A DNA stretch of 64,000 bases, taken from contig NZ_CP126084.1 of the NCBI RefSeq assembly GCF_030122845.1, positions 434,001 to 498,000 on the forward strand. Reading direction: 5' to 3'. This DNA comes from Paenibacillus woosongensis. GTDB taxonomy: Bacteria; Bacillota; Bacilli; Paenibacillales; Paenibacillaceae. Shown one piece after another: positions 34,017-42,138 of the stretch (its first letter is position 1; each line of letters starts with the position of its first letter). The notes beneath the pieces were generated by a model. It was given only the letters and a program-made list of their open reading frames with translations. It was not told where the DNA came from and did not search any database. The translations under genes were made by a program, and so were the position numbers.

Positions 34017-34703
34017 ATGATGAGTTTTCAGGAAGCCCACACAGCATTTATTCAGAGCCATTTGGGCCGTCGAACCGGTGAGCGAAAAAGCAGGCTGGAA
34101 AGAGGGCATGGACATGGAGAGATTCTTTTTGCAGAGAATGTATGGTGGCCATTAAAAGGAGGTTTTGATGGCCTTCATCCTGAATACGAAGTGCTCGATT
34201 GGCGCGGGAGGTCGTATTTTGCCGATTATGTCTTTGATCCGATGTTAAGCCGGTTGCTGATCGAAATTAAGGGATTTGGCGAGCATGTCACCAACATGGA
34301 TCGCAAAAAGTATTGCAACGAACTCAAGCGGGAAGCGTTTTTGGCCGGTATGGGATTTCAAGTCATTTCATTCGCTTACGATGATGTGGCGTATCAGCCG
34401 GCTGTCTGCATTTACTTGCTGCGTATGGTGCTGAGCCGATTCGAAACGTCGAATAAGCAGGTGGAACGGATTTTTTTCGCGGATCAAGAGATCATTCGCT
34501 ACGCCATCTTTCTAGCCCGACCAATTCGTCCTATTGATATCGCGGAACATTTCTCGATCAACCATCGCACCGCGCTCGGCCATTTGAAGCGACTATGTCA
34601 GAAGGGTTGGCTAAAGCCGGCCTATCGCGGGACAGGACAACGCATTTTGTACTATGAATTAACGAGGCAAGGGATTGATGGGTTGGACAGGGGACTTAAT
34701 TAG
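34017..34703 (+). CDS. Putative PD-(D/E)XK nuclease fused to winged helix-turn-helix
   Basis: Protein of 228 residues, not recognised as a named gene. Numbering from the upstream GTG 34014, the first half fits the restriction-endonuclease-like core: E36 (HGEILFAENVWWPL), D71 (YFADYVFD) and E84-x-K86 (LLIEIKGFGEHV), the D-x12-ExK spacing of PD-(D/E)XK enzymes such as DUF559 proteins. The second half (about 150-225) reads as a winged helix: RPIRPIDIAEHFSINHRTALGHLKRLCQKGWLKPAYRGTGQRILYYELT. GGAGGAG lies nine bases before ATG 34017. No methyltransferase or other partner is adjacent. It could be a nuclease, or a DNA-binding regulator using a dead nuclease fold. Confidence 0.65.
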   Translation: MMSFQEAHTAFIQSHLGRRTGERKSRLERGHGHGEILFAENVWWPLKGGFDGLHPEYEVLDWRGRSYFADYVFDPMLSRLLIEIKGFGEHVTNMDRKKYCNELKREAFLAGMGFQVISFAYDDVAYQPAVCIYLLRMVLSRFETSNKQVERIFFADQEIIRYAIFLARPIRPIDIAEHFSINHRTALGHLKRLCQKGWLKPAYRGTGQRILYYELTRQGIDGLDRGLN

Positions 34704-34731
34704 CCGTACATGGGTATTGGCCGTATTTGGT

Positions 34732-34810
34732 CATGCTTGTACGAAATTGTAATCATGCTTGTGCGTGGTCGTAATTGTACGGGGTCATGCTTGTTCATAG
34801 GCATGCTTGT
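34732..34810 (+). repeat. Four copies of CATGCTTGT
   Basis: CATGCTTGT occurs at 34732, 34754, 34786 and 34802, each in a related context (GTCATGCTTGTAC, ATCATGCTTGTGC). It begins just after the nuclease-like gene. No coding potential was seen. Confidence 0.8.
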
Positions 34811-34877
34811 GCATGGAATATGTTAGTTTTATTTAGAAATGTTAGTCTGGTCACCGGGTTTGAGCATGAATTCAGGT

Positions 34878-35066
34878 ACTAAATGCATTTTATACAACTA
34901 GTTAGCTTCCTTTATCAAAAAGTAATCGTGCTAAATGCAGATCATGCAGTTAGTTTGGCTGAATTGGGTTGAATCGTCATATTTATCTCAAACTAAGTGT
35001 AGGTTCTACAGTTAGTTGCCGCCAACTCGGTAAAACTCGGTCAACTAACTGTATGAAATGCATCTA
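34878..35066. repeat. Four copies of a ~25-bp CTAAATGCA...GTTAG repeat
   Basis: Units at 34878-34905 (+), 34930-34955 (+), 34992-35018 (+) and 35042-35066 (-) share the pattern CTAAATGCATTT-(N)-CAGTTAGTTG with scattered changes. Related units recur at 62371-62557. The whole 34704-35523 gap (820 bp) carries no convincing gene. Confidence 0.75.
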
Positions 35067-35168
35067 GATCTAGATACCTCGCTAATCTAGTCGTACCAGC
35101 CATCATCGCCATCATTGCAATTAGACCATCCTAATGAGATCATTCCTACCAGCCAATATCACCACCAA

Positions 35169-35204
35169 GCCGTACTAGCCGTACTACCCGTACTAGCCCT
35201 ACTA
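35169..35204 (+). repeat. Four tandem 9-bp units, GCCGTACTA
   Basis: Consecutive units are GCCGTACTA, GCCGTACTA, CCCGTACTA and GCCCTACTA. It is a small minisatellite inside the 820-bp gap, without spacers, so not a CRISPR. Confidence 0.9.
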
Positions 35205-35413
35205 GTCGCATCCGCCAATCATGGCCATCACCATACCTGGCGCTTCCCATATAGCCAAGCTGCTGCTGCCTACATTACTTGTACTACCTGCAACATTTCG
35301 CTACCTACATTACTTCTATCAACTACGCTACCTGATAACATCACATGATCTATCTGCAACATTTGCAATAATGCGATAAAGCTGCGGTTCAGCGGGCCAG
35401 ACAAAACCCAAAC

Positions 35414-35455
35414 AAATAAAAGGGCTCCCTTGCTCAATAACGAGCGAGGAAGCCC
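35414..35455 (-). terminator. Terminator of the MBOAT operon
   Basis: GGGCTCCCTTGCTC (35422-35435) pairs with GAGCGAGGAAGCCC (35442-35455) with one mismatch. On the minus strand it is followed by TTTTATTTG. It lies 69 bp past the end of the last gene. Confidence 0.87.
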
Positions 35456-35523
35456 ATAGTCGCTATGGTAACGCAGACTTACATGTTAAAACGCGAACAA
35501 GATGATTTACGCCTAAGTTCATA

Positions 35524-35709
35524 TTAGAAGTTCATATAGATGAATTCCTGCGTCTCGCCGGAGAAGAATAAGACGCCTATCACGATAGCTATGATGACAA
35601 TGGCCCCGCCGACCGCTGTTCCCAGCATCATCAGTGCTCGGCCGATCCGATGGCTGAGGCGGTTGGCTTTGGTTTTGGCGAGCTTGGCGCTACGAGTTTG
35701 TAATTCCAT
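35524..35709 (-). CDS. DltX-like membrane microprotein
   Basis: Protein of 61 residues. A basic N-terminal segment (about 1-25; many K and R) is followed by one hydrophobic helix (about 27-50, MMLGTAVGGAIVIIAIVIGVLFF) and a short tail ending QEFIYMNF. The positive-inside rule puts the tail outside. DltX, the small protein of the D-alanylation (dlt) operon, is also a single-helix microprotein ending in a short FIYN-F-type motif, whose tyrosine is reported to take part in acyl transfer between DltB and DltD; Y58 would be the counterpart. Its start lies inside the end of the SGNH gene (20-bp overlap), so it is translationally coupled. The homology claim rests on the terminal motif, topology and operon context. 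Confidence 0.72.
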   Translation of the reverse strand: MELQTRSAKLAKTKANRLSHRIGRALMMLGTAVGGAIVIIAIVIGVLFFSGETQEFIYMNF

Positions 35710-36850
35710 ATTGCGTCAACTTCTTATAGAGAATTTCGCCGAACATTTTGTTGCCTTCATCCAGCATATGGGACGGATCGCGATAAAATTTATGCGGAAT
35801 CGTATTATCCTTCCCTTTGTTGAATTCGATGTAGGAATAACCTCTAGACTCAATCAGCTCCTGATAGGCTCCCATCACTTTATTGTAATCATCCCAATTC
35901 AGCAGCTTCTTCTTGGTGAGATGCTCTTTATCCAGCGGAGCTGAATAGAAAACGGCCTTCTTGTTATGCTCCTGCAGCAGATCCAGCGTCTTCTCAATCA
36001 TGAACAAGCCGAAGCTGTCATCCTTATTGAACGGTTTGTTCCATGTGTATAGTTTTTTGAAGTGCTCTTCGATTTCCTCTTTGTGTTTGTCCTGCATTTT
36101 ATCGAATGCCGTGTACATCGGAGCATAGCTTGGTGTTACACCGTTCTTCTTGTCCAGCTCGCTCTTGATTTCCCGGCGGATTTTCTCCATCGGGGTGCGC
36201 GTCTTGAACAGCTTGTAGCTAATTACGTCGCGATCATGGTACAGCGTCCAGTTGCTCAGGAAATGGGACGTGGCCCAGTTATGGATATCGCTTGGAAGCG
36301 ACTGGCGGTTCTTATCGGGAAAATCGTTCAGCCAGCTCCGCGGAATGTTCTGATCCAATTTCGTAATGAGAGACGGATATACCGTTACATTAGACTCGTT
36401 ATCTGAGACGACGGCTATCCCATAGTTAATTTCATAGACGACATAATCGATCTTGTCGATAATTGAAGCCAGCACGGCATAGGTCTCTGTAAATCTGCCG
36501 CCCGTCAGGCCAAAGTTGAGCACCTGTTTGTCCTTGAGATGAACCTGCATCACCCCGGCGGAGGTATTGGCTCCCTTCATGACAGTCGTACCGTAAACGG
36601 TAGAAGGGCCGAAAATGCCGACCGTCTGCTTCCCGTTATCCGGCTGCTCATTCAAATATTCGATCCATAGCGGGGTATAGACGATGGAGTCGTAAGCCGG
36701 CACGCGCAGTTCCTTCTTCGCGTGAGTCACGACGTCTTCCTTCATATGGTCGACAATCGGGCTTGCCCCGTCGCTAATACCGATCAAGCCCGCGATTGCA
36801 AGCGAGACCATCATGACGGTAACCGTCTTGTTCATAAATAAATTAGACAT
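35690..36850 (-). CDS. SGNH-hydrolase-like protein, DltD/AlgX-type partner of MBOAT
   Basis: Protein of 386 residues with one N-terminal helix (about 8-27, KTVTVMMVSLAIAGLIGI) and the rest predicted outside. SGNH-type catalytic residues can be read: S83 in FGPSTVYG and D358/H361 in RDPSHMLDEGN. Such proteins (DltD, AlgX/AlgJ) receive acyl groups exported by an MBOAT partner and place them on envelope polymers. GAGGA precedes ATG 36850. It follows the MBOAT gene by 29 bp and overlaps the microprotein gene. The acceptor could be a teichoic acid, a cell-wall polysaccharide or an exopolysaccharide; not decidable from sequence. Confidence 0.8.
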   Translation of the reverse strand: MSNLFMNKTVTVMMVSLAIAGLIGISDGASPIVDHMKEDVVTHAKKELRVPAYDSIVYTPLWIEYLNEQPDNGKQTVGIFGPSTVYGTTVMKGANTSAGVMQVHLKDKQVLNFGLTGGRFTETYAVLASIIDKIDYVVYEINYGIAVVSDNESNVTVYPSLITKLDQNIPRSWLNDFPDKNRQSLPSDIHNWATSHFLSNWTLYHDRDVISYKLFKTRTPMEKIRREIKSELDKKNGVTPSYAPMYTAFDKMQDKHKEEIEEHFKKLYTWNKPFNKDDSFGLFMIEKTLDLLQEHNKKAVFYSAPLDKEHLTKKKLLNWDDYNKVMGAYQELIESRGYSYIEFNKGKDNTIPHKFYRDPSHMLDEGNKMFGEILYKKLTQYGITNS

Positions 36851-36879
36851 GGGTAATCCTCACTTTCATTTAAGCTATT

Positions 36880-38073
36880 TTAGCGTAAGCCCAGCAAGCG
36901 AAGCATGAGATCCCATCCGTCGACGATCGGCAGTATGAAGAATACCCGGCTGATCGTTACGCCAAAGAAGGTGATCAGAATGGCGATTACCGTTGTTCCC
37001 GGCTTCAGCCACTTCGGAACGGGCTTTATTTTGGGCTTGATTTGCTTCACATGGAAGCGATGGATGCACAGCATAACGCCGTGGAACATTCCCCAGACGA
37101 CGAAATTCCAGGCGGCCCCGTGCCAGAGCCCCGACACGGTCATCGTGGCCATCAGGTTCAGATAGACTCTTGGCGCAGGCACGCGGCTGCCCCCGAGCGG
37201 GAAATACACATAACGCGTGAGCCAGGAGCCGAGCGAGATATGCCACCGGTTCCAGAACTCGGCGATGCTGCGGGCCAGGTATGGAAACCGGAAGTTCTCC
37301 GGAATGACGATACCGAACAGCCGTGCCGTACCGATCGCAATGTCTGAATAACCCGAGAAGTCAAAATAAATGACAAACGTATAGGCGATCAGCGAAATCC
37401 ATAGTGTTCCGGTATCCGCGCCGGCAATTCCGGCTTTAGAGTATACCGGCTGGGCGAGCAAATCAATCGTTCCGGCCAGTACCAGCTTCTTGAACATACC
37501 GAACCCGATTCGAGTGATCCCGATCAGGATATGGTCGATATGGAACTTCGCTTTAATCTGCGGATAGAACACCTGGAATTGCTTGATTGGCCCGGCTACC
37601 ATCGTCGGGAAAAAGAAGATAAACGACAGCAATCCTTCCGGTCTGTGATCCGGCAAATTTCCGCGTTTGCGTTCCACCAGGTAGTGAATGAGCTCAAACG
37701 TGAAATATGATATTCCTAAGGGGAGAACGATTTGTTCGGCCTTCGGAAAAAAGGGCTGCTGCATGAATGCGAACAGGTCGTTCAGCGTATCCAGCAGCAT
37801 ATTCGTATATTTGAAGTAGCCGAGCACGAGAATGACCCCGATGATCGCAGCGGGGTAAATCCAGCGTTTACTCCATTTGGCTGCGGCCTTGACGATGAGG
37901 ATCGCAATGATGACCTCCGCCAGCAGCAGGAACAGGTAGGAGCCTGCGTAGTAATAATAAAAGGTGACGCCTGCGGCGAACAGCACCCAGGGTCTGATTC
38001 GATGCGGCATAATGTGATACGTGACGACAGCCACGAGCACGAACAGCCAGTATATCCAGTCCGTATAAATCAT
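36880..38073 (-). CDS. MBOAT O-acyltransferase, DltB/AlgI type
   Basis: Multispanning membrane protein of 397 residues in the MBOAT family, which passes acyl groups across the membrane. The conserved core is clear: PLGISYFTFELIHYLVE (about 118-134), FPTMVAGPIKQF, YFDFSGYSDIAIGTARLFGI, EFWNRWHISLGSWLTRYVYFPLGG with H278, and the catalytic histidine H318 in VSGLWHGAAWNFVVWG. First gene of a three-gene minus-strand operon with an SGNH protein and a DltX-like microprotein. No dltA or dltC is adjacent, so either the donor is not D-alanyl-DltC or the carrier is supplied from another locus. Confidence 0.92.
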   Translation of the reverse strand: MIYTDWIYWLFVLVAVVTYHIMPHRIRPWVLFAAGVTFYYYYAGSYLFLLLAEVIIAILIVKAAAKWSKRWIYPAAIIGVILVLGYFKYTNMLLDTLNDLFAFMQQPFFPKAEQIVLPLGISYFTFELIHYLVERKRGNLPDHRPEGLLSFIFFFPTMVAGPIKQFQVFYPQIKAKFHIDHILIGITRIGFGMFKKLVLAGTIDLLAQPVYSKAGIAGADTGTLWISLIAYTFVIYFDFSGYSDIAIGTARLFGIVIPENFRFPYLARSIAEFWNRWHISLGSWLTRYVYFPLGGSRVPAPRVYLNLMATMTVSGLWHGAAWNFVVWGMFHGVMLCIHRFHVKQIKPKIKPVPKWLKPGTTVIAILITFFGVTISRVFFILPIVDGWDLMLRLLGLR

Positions 38074-38345
38074 AATGTTCTGATTCCACCATCCAAAATT
38101 TGTATACTGTCTCTCCTATTACTGCTTGTTCATGATAGCACAACATCAGCGCATCCGGTTATATCAAAATTCGCTAAATGCTCCAATTATCTGAAAGAAG
38201 ATCAGGCACCAGTATACAAAATTCGTCAATTTGCACGGTGAATCCTTCTTTTTAGTATAAAAAATGGCTCCTGCCTTTGGTCTATAAAATTAGACGCTTT
38301 TCCGAAGCAAAAGTTTCCAGGATTTGCGAGCTGCCGATAGATATG

Positions 38346-38378
38346 CACCAAAATACCCTGCCCCGCATACAATGCGGG
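38346..38378 (+). promoter_or_regulatory. Possible sigma-K-type promoter and inverted repeat before tgl
   Basis: AC (38347-38348), a 17-bp spacer and CATACAATG (38366-38374) loosely fit the sigma-K pattern (AC, CATANNNTA). A perfect repeat CCCGCAT-ACA-ATGCGGG (38362-38378) overlaps the -10. B. subtilis tgl is expressed late in sporulation. The fit is weak. Elsewhere in the 38074-38401 spacer nothing else was recognised; it must also hold the MBOAT promoter. Confidence 0.35.
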
Positions 38379-38401
38379 TAAATCGCCTAGGAGGTGGGGC
38401 C

Positions 38402-39136
38402 GTGATTATTACGTTCAATATGAGGGCTGGCCGGCTCGACCAGCTTGCATCGTCAGAATTATATCGGAGCATTATTGCCCAGAAGAGACAGACTCAGGCC
38501 GTTTATACGTACCGCTCGCCAGAGGCGCTGGATTTCGAACTGGCGATGAGAGGAGCGATCGTTCAGGCCGCCAGGGATTTTCACGCGGGAGGAGCCCAAT
38601 TCGCAACCTTCAAAAATTCAAGGGCCAATGAGAGCTTTTGGACCCGCATGCCTAATGGAGGCCTTCGGCTTAGGGAGGAAGTGCTGCCATCGGACGCAAT
38701 CAGAGACATCTTCAATAATGGCGGGAGGTATGCCATGGAGTGCGCGACGGCCATGGTGGTCATCCTCTATAAAGGGGTGTTGGATACGATTGGCGATAAA
38801 GCCTTCAATCGTCATTTTAATCAACTGGTGCTCTATGATTGGCAGTATGACAGCGACCTTCAGTTGACCCGTACTCCGCAGGCAGCAGCCGGAGACGTCG
38901 TCTATTTCGAGAACCCGGATTTCAATCCGGAAACTCCGGAATGGCAGGGAGAGAACGCTATATTATTGGATGATCATCTGTACTTCGGCCATGGGCTGGG
39001 CATTAAATCGGCTGACGCCATCATCAATGCACTAAATGGGAGGAGAAAGTCTGGAAGCTCGACCTCTGCCTATCTGTCGGATTTGGTCGTGCATCCGGAT
39101 TTTGAATATATCCGGCGGCTTCAGGAACGGGCGTAG
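38402..39136 (+). CDS. tgl: Spore coat protein-glutamine gamma-glutamyltransferase
   Basis: Transglutaminase of 244 residues (B. subtilis Tgl: 245) that forms epsilon-(gamma-glutamyl)lysine cross-links in the spore coat. The catalytic cysteine is in NNGGRYAMECATAMVVILYKG (about residue 116). Typical Tgl segments are FWTRMPNGGLRLREEVLPSDAI and LYFGHGLGIKSADAIINALN. GTG 38402 is the start: AGGAGGTGG (38390-38398) lies just upstream, whereas the frame open from 38324 has no ribosome site. It is divergent from the MBOAT operon. Its presence marks the organism as a spore former. Confidence 0.95.
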   Translation: MIITFNMRAGRLDQLASSELYRSIIAQKRQTQAVYTYRSPEALDFELAMRGAIVQAARDFHAGGAQFATFKNSRANESFWTRMPNGGLRLREEVLPSDAIRDIFNNGGRYAMECATAMVVILYKGVLDTIGDKAFNRHFNQLVLYDWQYDSDLQLTRTPQAAAGDVVYFENPDFNPETPEWQGENAILLDDHLYFGHGLGIKSADAIINALNGRRKSGSSTSAYLSDLVVHPDFEYIRRLQERA

Positions 39137-39284
39137 AAGCCCGGTCTTCATCGACAAAATAAAACATTTATTAACAAAAATACAAATAAACTTCATAATA
39201 TAAAATATTTTTCTAGACCTAAATAGAGGCGTATGTTATACCGATAATAAGTTAGGAAAAACTATTGTTGTAGGGGGAAAAACC

Positions 39285-39497
39285 GTGGAAAAAAGTGACA
39301 AATCATTTGTAGCTGCACTACTGCTGGCATTCTTTCTGGGCTCTCTAGGAGTTCATCGTTTCTATGTAGGCAAGGTGGGAACAGGAATCATCATGCTGCT
39401 TACTTTGGGCGGGCTCGGAATTTGGACATTAATCGACTTTATTCTTATCGCTGTAGGCAGCTTCAAAGACAGCGACGGCAGAACGATCAAGGCCTAG
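39285..39497 (+). CDS. TM2-domain membrane protein
   Basis: Protein of 70 residues consisting of a TM2 domain: KSFVAALLLAFFLGSLGVHRFYVGKVGTGIIMLLTLGGLGIWTLIDFILIAVGSFKD, with the characteristic G-HRFYVGK-GTGI and G-WTLIDF motifs between two helices. Function in bacteria is unknown. GTG 39285 is preceded by GTAGGGGG. The upstream 150 bp are AT-rich and could hold the promoter. Confidence 0.92.
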   Translation: MEKSDKSFVAALLLAFFLGSLGVHRFYVGKVGTGIIMLLTLGGLGIWTLIDFILIAVGSFKDSDGRTIKA

Positions 39498-39540
39498 GTT
39501 CATACATAGGACAGTCTAGACAGTCTGTACGGGCTAACAT

Positions 39541-39628
39541 AGCGCTGGCTGCTTAATGCGGCGCTTTTATATGACATACGTACAAGCAAAGCGACCGCAC
39601 TTTGGCATATAGCCAGGGTGCGGTCGCT
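39541..39628. terminator. Two hairpins after the TM2 gene
   Basis: AGCGC/GCGCT followed by TTTTAT (39541-39569) is a plausible weak terminator of the TM2 gene. A stronger hairpin follows: AGCGACCGCAC (39590-39600) with GTGCGGTCGCT (39618-39628) and inner TTTGGC/GCCAGG, but it has no T-run on either strand, so its function is unclear. Nothing else is seen between 39498 and 39791. Confidence 0.5.
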
Positions 39629-39791
39629 CTGGTTTCCGGCTCCAGCGGCATATTGTTTAATTTATCCGGCAATTGTTTGTTGGATTTGTTTTGCAGCGCT
39701 GGCAAGTGTACAATGTGGACGAAAGAAGGGTGGACTGGCCCATTGACAGGCAATGCGGATCAGCCGCCGGTTATTTTAAGGAGGGATCAGG

Positions 39792-40685
39792 TTGAAATAT
39801 CGGAGACTAGGCAAAACGGAATTGAACGTATCCGTCATCGGCATCGGAACATGGCAGTTTGGCGGTGAGTGGGGAATGCAGTTCCATCAGGATGAGGTCG
39901 ATGCCATCCTCGATAAAGGCCAGGAATGCGGCATCAATCTTATCGATACAGCAGAATGCTATGGCGACCATCTCTCGGAGGCGTTCATCGGCGATTATAT
40001 CAGCCGGCGCAAGCGGGAGGACTGGGTTATCGCGACGAAGTTCGGCCATCACTTCCATGAGCGGTTTACCCGCACAGATGTATTTGACGCCGAGGATGTG
40101 CTGAAGCAGTTGGATGCTTCGCTTAAAGCGCTGAAAACGGATTATATCGATTTATACCAGTTCCACTCGGGGCCGGATGCTGTATTCGATAACGATCAAC
40201 TGTGGACGATGCTGGACAAGCAGGTTCAAGCCGGCAAAATACGTCACCTGGGTACCTCGATCGGGAGCAATGACAATCTGCACCAGACCGATGCCTCAAG
40301 CCAGGTGAATTCCAAGGTAATCCAGGTTGTGTATAACCGTCTGGACCGAGTGCCGGAGAAGCGCGTCTTTCCATCCTGTGAACGTCAGGATCTCGGGGTG
40401 CTGGCTCGCGTTCCGCTGGCCAGCGGCTTCTTGAGCGGCAAGTATAAGCCTGGCGCCCAATTCGATGCAACAGATGTGCGGCATCGTAAGGATGCCGAGG
40501 ACGTTCGCCGCAAGCTGGAGGAGGTTGAGCGGATTCAACGGGAGGAAGTTCCGGCCGGTGTAGACATGGCGCAATGGGCATTGGCCTGGTGCCTCAAGAA
40601 CCCGGTCGTAAGCGCGGTCATTCCCGGCTGTAAAAACCCCGAACAAGTGGCATCCAATGCGAATGCAGCCGATTTGGTAGAATAA
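39792..40685 (+). CDS. Aldo/keto reductase
   Basis: NAD(P)H-dependent oxidoreductase of 297 residues with the AKR TIM-barrel fold. The catalytic tetrad is visible: D52, Y57 (DTAECYGD), K83 (ATKFG) and H125 (YQFHSG). Cofactor-binding residues lie in the C-terminal third (VPLASGFLSGKY, SAVIPGCKNPEQVASNANA). TTG 39792 follows AAGGAGGG (39778-39785). It stands alone before a convergent terminator. The physiological substrate is not evident; members act on sugars, aldehydes and ketones. Confidence 0.93.
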   Translation: MKYRRLGKTELNVSVIGIGTWQFGGEWGMQFHQDEVDAILDKGQECGINLIDTAECYGDHLSEAFIGDYISRRKREDWVIATKFGHHFHERFTRTDVFDAEDVLKQLDASLKALKTDYIDLYQFHSGPDAVFDNDQLWTMLDKQVQAGKIRHLGTSIGSNDNLHQTDASSQVNSKVIQVVYNRLDRVPEKRVFPSCERQDLGVLARVPLASGFLSGKYKPGAQFDATDVRHRKDAEDVRRKLEEVERIQREEVPAGVDMAQWALAWCLKNPVVSAVIPGCKNPEQVASNANAADLVE

Positions 40686-40707
40686 CGATATATACTATAA
40701 ATACTAT

Positions 40708-40746
40708 AAGCCCCGCTAGCCATTGTGCTGGCGGGGCTTATTTATT
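40708..40746. terminator. Bidirectional terminator between aldo/keto reductase and fabF-like gene
   Basis: AAGCCCCGCTAGC pairs with GCTGGCGGGGCTT (one G-U), six-base loop, followed by ATTTATT on the plus strand; A-rich on the other side (TATAA). Confidence 0.85.
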
Positions 40747-40777
40747 GCCAAACGATCGATCGATATCGGGCTGCAGG

Positions 40778-42016
40778 CTATTGCTCATAGCCTTTCAAGA
40801 CGATGACCGCGTTATGGCCGCCAAATCCGAAGGAATTGGATATTCCAATGCGCAGCTTGGCCTGTCGCGCCACGTGAGGCACATAGTCTAGATCGCAAAC
40901 CGGGTCGGGATGGTCCAGATTGATCGTAGGCGGAATGATGCCCTGCTCCAGCGATTTGACGAGGGCCACGGCTTCGACGGCGCTAGCCGCACCAAGCATA
41001 TGGCCGGTCATCGATTTATTGGCTGTTACTGGAATACGGCCGGCATGCTCCCCGAACAGCTTCTTGATCGCCTTTGTTTCCGACCAGTCGCCAACCTCGG
41101 TGCTCGTAGCATGGGCGCTAATTACATCCACATCCTGAGGCGCGATATCCGCTTCCTTGAGCGCAAGCTTCATCGCCCGATAAGCGCCGACGCCCTCCGG
41201 GTGGGTTGCGACGATATGGTAGGCATCGGAGGTTGCTCCGTAGCCGATCACTTCGGCGTAGATCCGGGCTTTCCTCTGCTTGGCATGGCTGAACGACTCC
41301 AGGATGAGGATGCCGGCGCCTTCCGCCATAACGAAGCCGTCCCGGTCTTCATCAAACGGCCTGCTCGCCCTGGCCGGCTCGCCATTGCGCGTTGAGAGCG
41401 CGGTGGCGTTGCCGAAGCTGGCGACGGAAATGTCCGTGATTGCCGCCTCCGTCCCTCCGGCAATGACGAGGTCAGCACCGCCTGAAGCGATGAGGCGGTA
41501 CGCTTCCCCGATTGACGTATTTCCAATCGAGCAGGCGGTGACCGGAGACAGCGTAGGTCCGGCGGCGCCGTATTTAATGCTGATCATCGCCGCGGCCATA
41601 TTTGAGATCATCATCGGAACAAGCACCGGGCTAATCCGCTCGGGCCCCCGTTCCTGCAGCAGCCTGCTCTGTTCGAGCAGGGTGTCGATCCCTCCTGTGC
41701 CGGAGCCGACATATACCCCCATGCGTTCTCTGTCGATTTGCTCCAAATCGAGTCCAGCATCGGCAATGGCCTGATCGGCGGCAGCCAGTGCAAATTGGCA
41801 GAAGCGGTCCATCCGCCGTGCTTCCTTGCGGCCAAACAACGCTTCGGCATCGAAGCCTCGCACCAGCCCGGCGATTTTCGTCTTATGCCTGGACGTATCA
41901 AAAGTATCAATATGAGAAATGCCTGATTCCCCATGAATCAGGCGATTCCAGAACAACTCCACCTGATTGCCGAGCGGCGAAATGACGCCCAGTCCCGTTA
42001 TTGCAACTCTTTCCAT
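40778..42016 (-). CDS. fabF: Beta-ketoacyl-ACP synthase II (FabF-like)
   Basis: Condensing enzyme of 412 residues that elongates acyl-ACP with malonyl-ACP. The Cys-His-His triad is readable: C162 in TACSIGNTS, H302 in AHATSTEVGD and H339 in MTGHMLGAA. The usual HGTSTPLGD is HATSTEVGD here. A strong AAAGGAGG lies before ATG 42016. It is alone rather than in a fab/plsX-acpP cluster, and divergent from an XRE/MmyB regulator, so it may be a second, specialised synthase (for example for a secondary metabolite or a modified lipid) rather than the housekeeping FabF. Confidence 0.9.
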   Translation of the reverse strand: MERVAITGLGVISPLGNQVELFWNRLIHGESGISHIDTFDTSRHKTKIAGLVRGFDAEALFGRKEARRMDRFCQFALAAADQAIADAGLDLEQIDRERMGVYVGSGTGGIDTLLEQSRLLQERGPERISPVLVPMMISNMAAAMISIKYGAAGPTLSPVTACSIGNTSIGEAYRLIASGGADLVIAGGTEAAITDISVASFGNATALSTRNGEPARASRPFDEDRDGFVMAEGAGILILESFSHAKQRKARIYAEVIGYGATSDAYHIVATHPEGVGAYRAMKLALKEADIAPQDVDVISAHATSTEVGDWSETKAIKKLFGEHAGRIPVTANKSMTGHMLGAASAVEAVALVKSLEQGIIPPTINLDHPDPVCDLDYVPHVARQAKLRIGISNSFGFGGHNAVIVLKGYEQ

Positions 42017-42138
42017 GTGAACCTCCTTTAGAGCTGTTATGGGAGCTATTGTGTCACATGTATTATCCTATTACAAGTTGTTGATTATTATAGTATAATC
42101 AGTACCACTTTAAGTGTTTGGCTAAGGAGGAGCAGGGG

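Noticed and set aside
35169..35204. Short tandem repeats considered as a CRISPR array
   Set aside because: Units are 9 bp, contiguous and without spacers; no cas gene is present.
35115..35348. 77-codon plus-strand ORF in the 820-bp spacer, containing hydrophobic three-residue repeats
   Set aside because: The repeats reflect the 9-bp tandem DNA units, there is no ribosome site, and the composition does not look like a protein.
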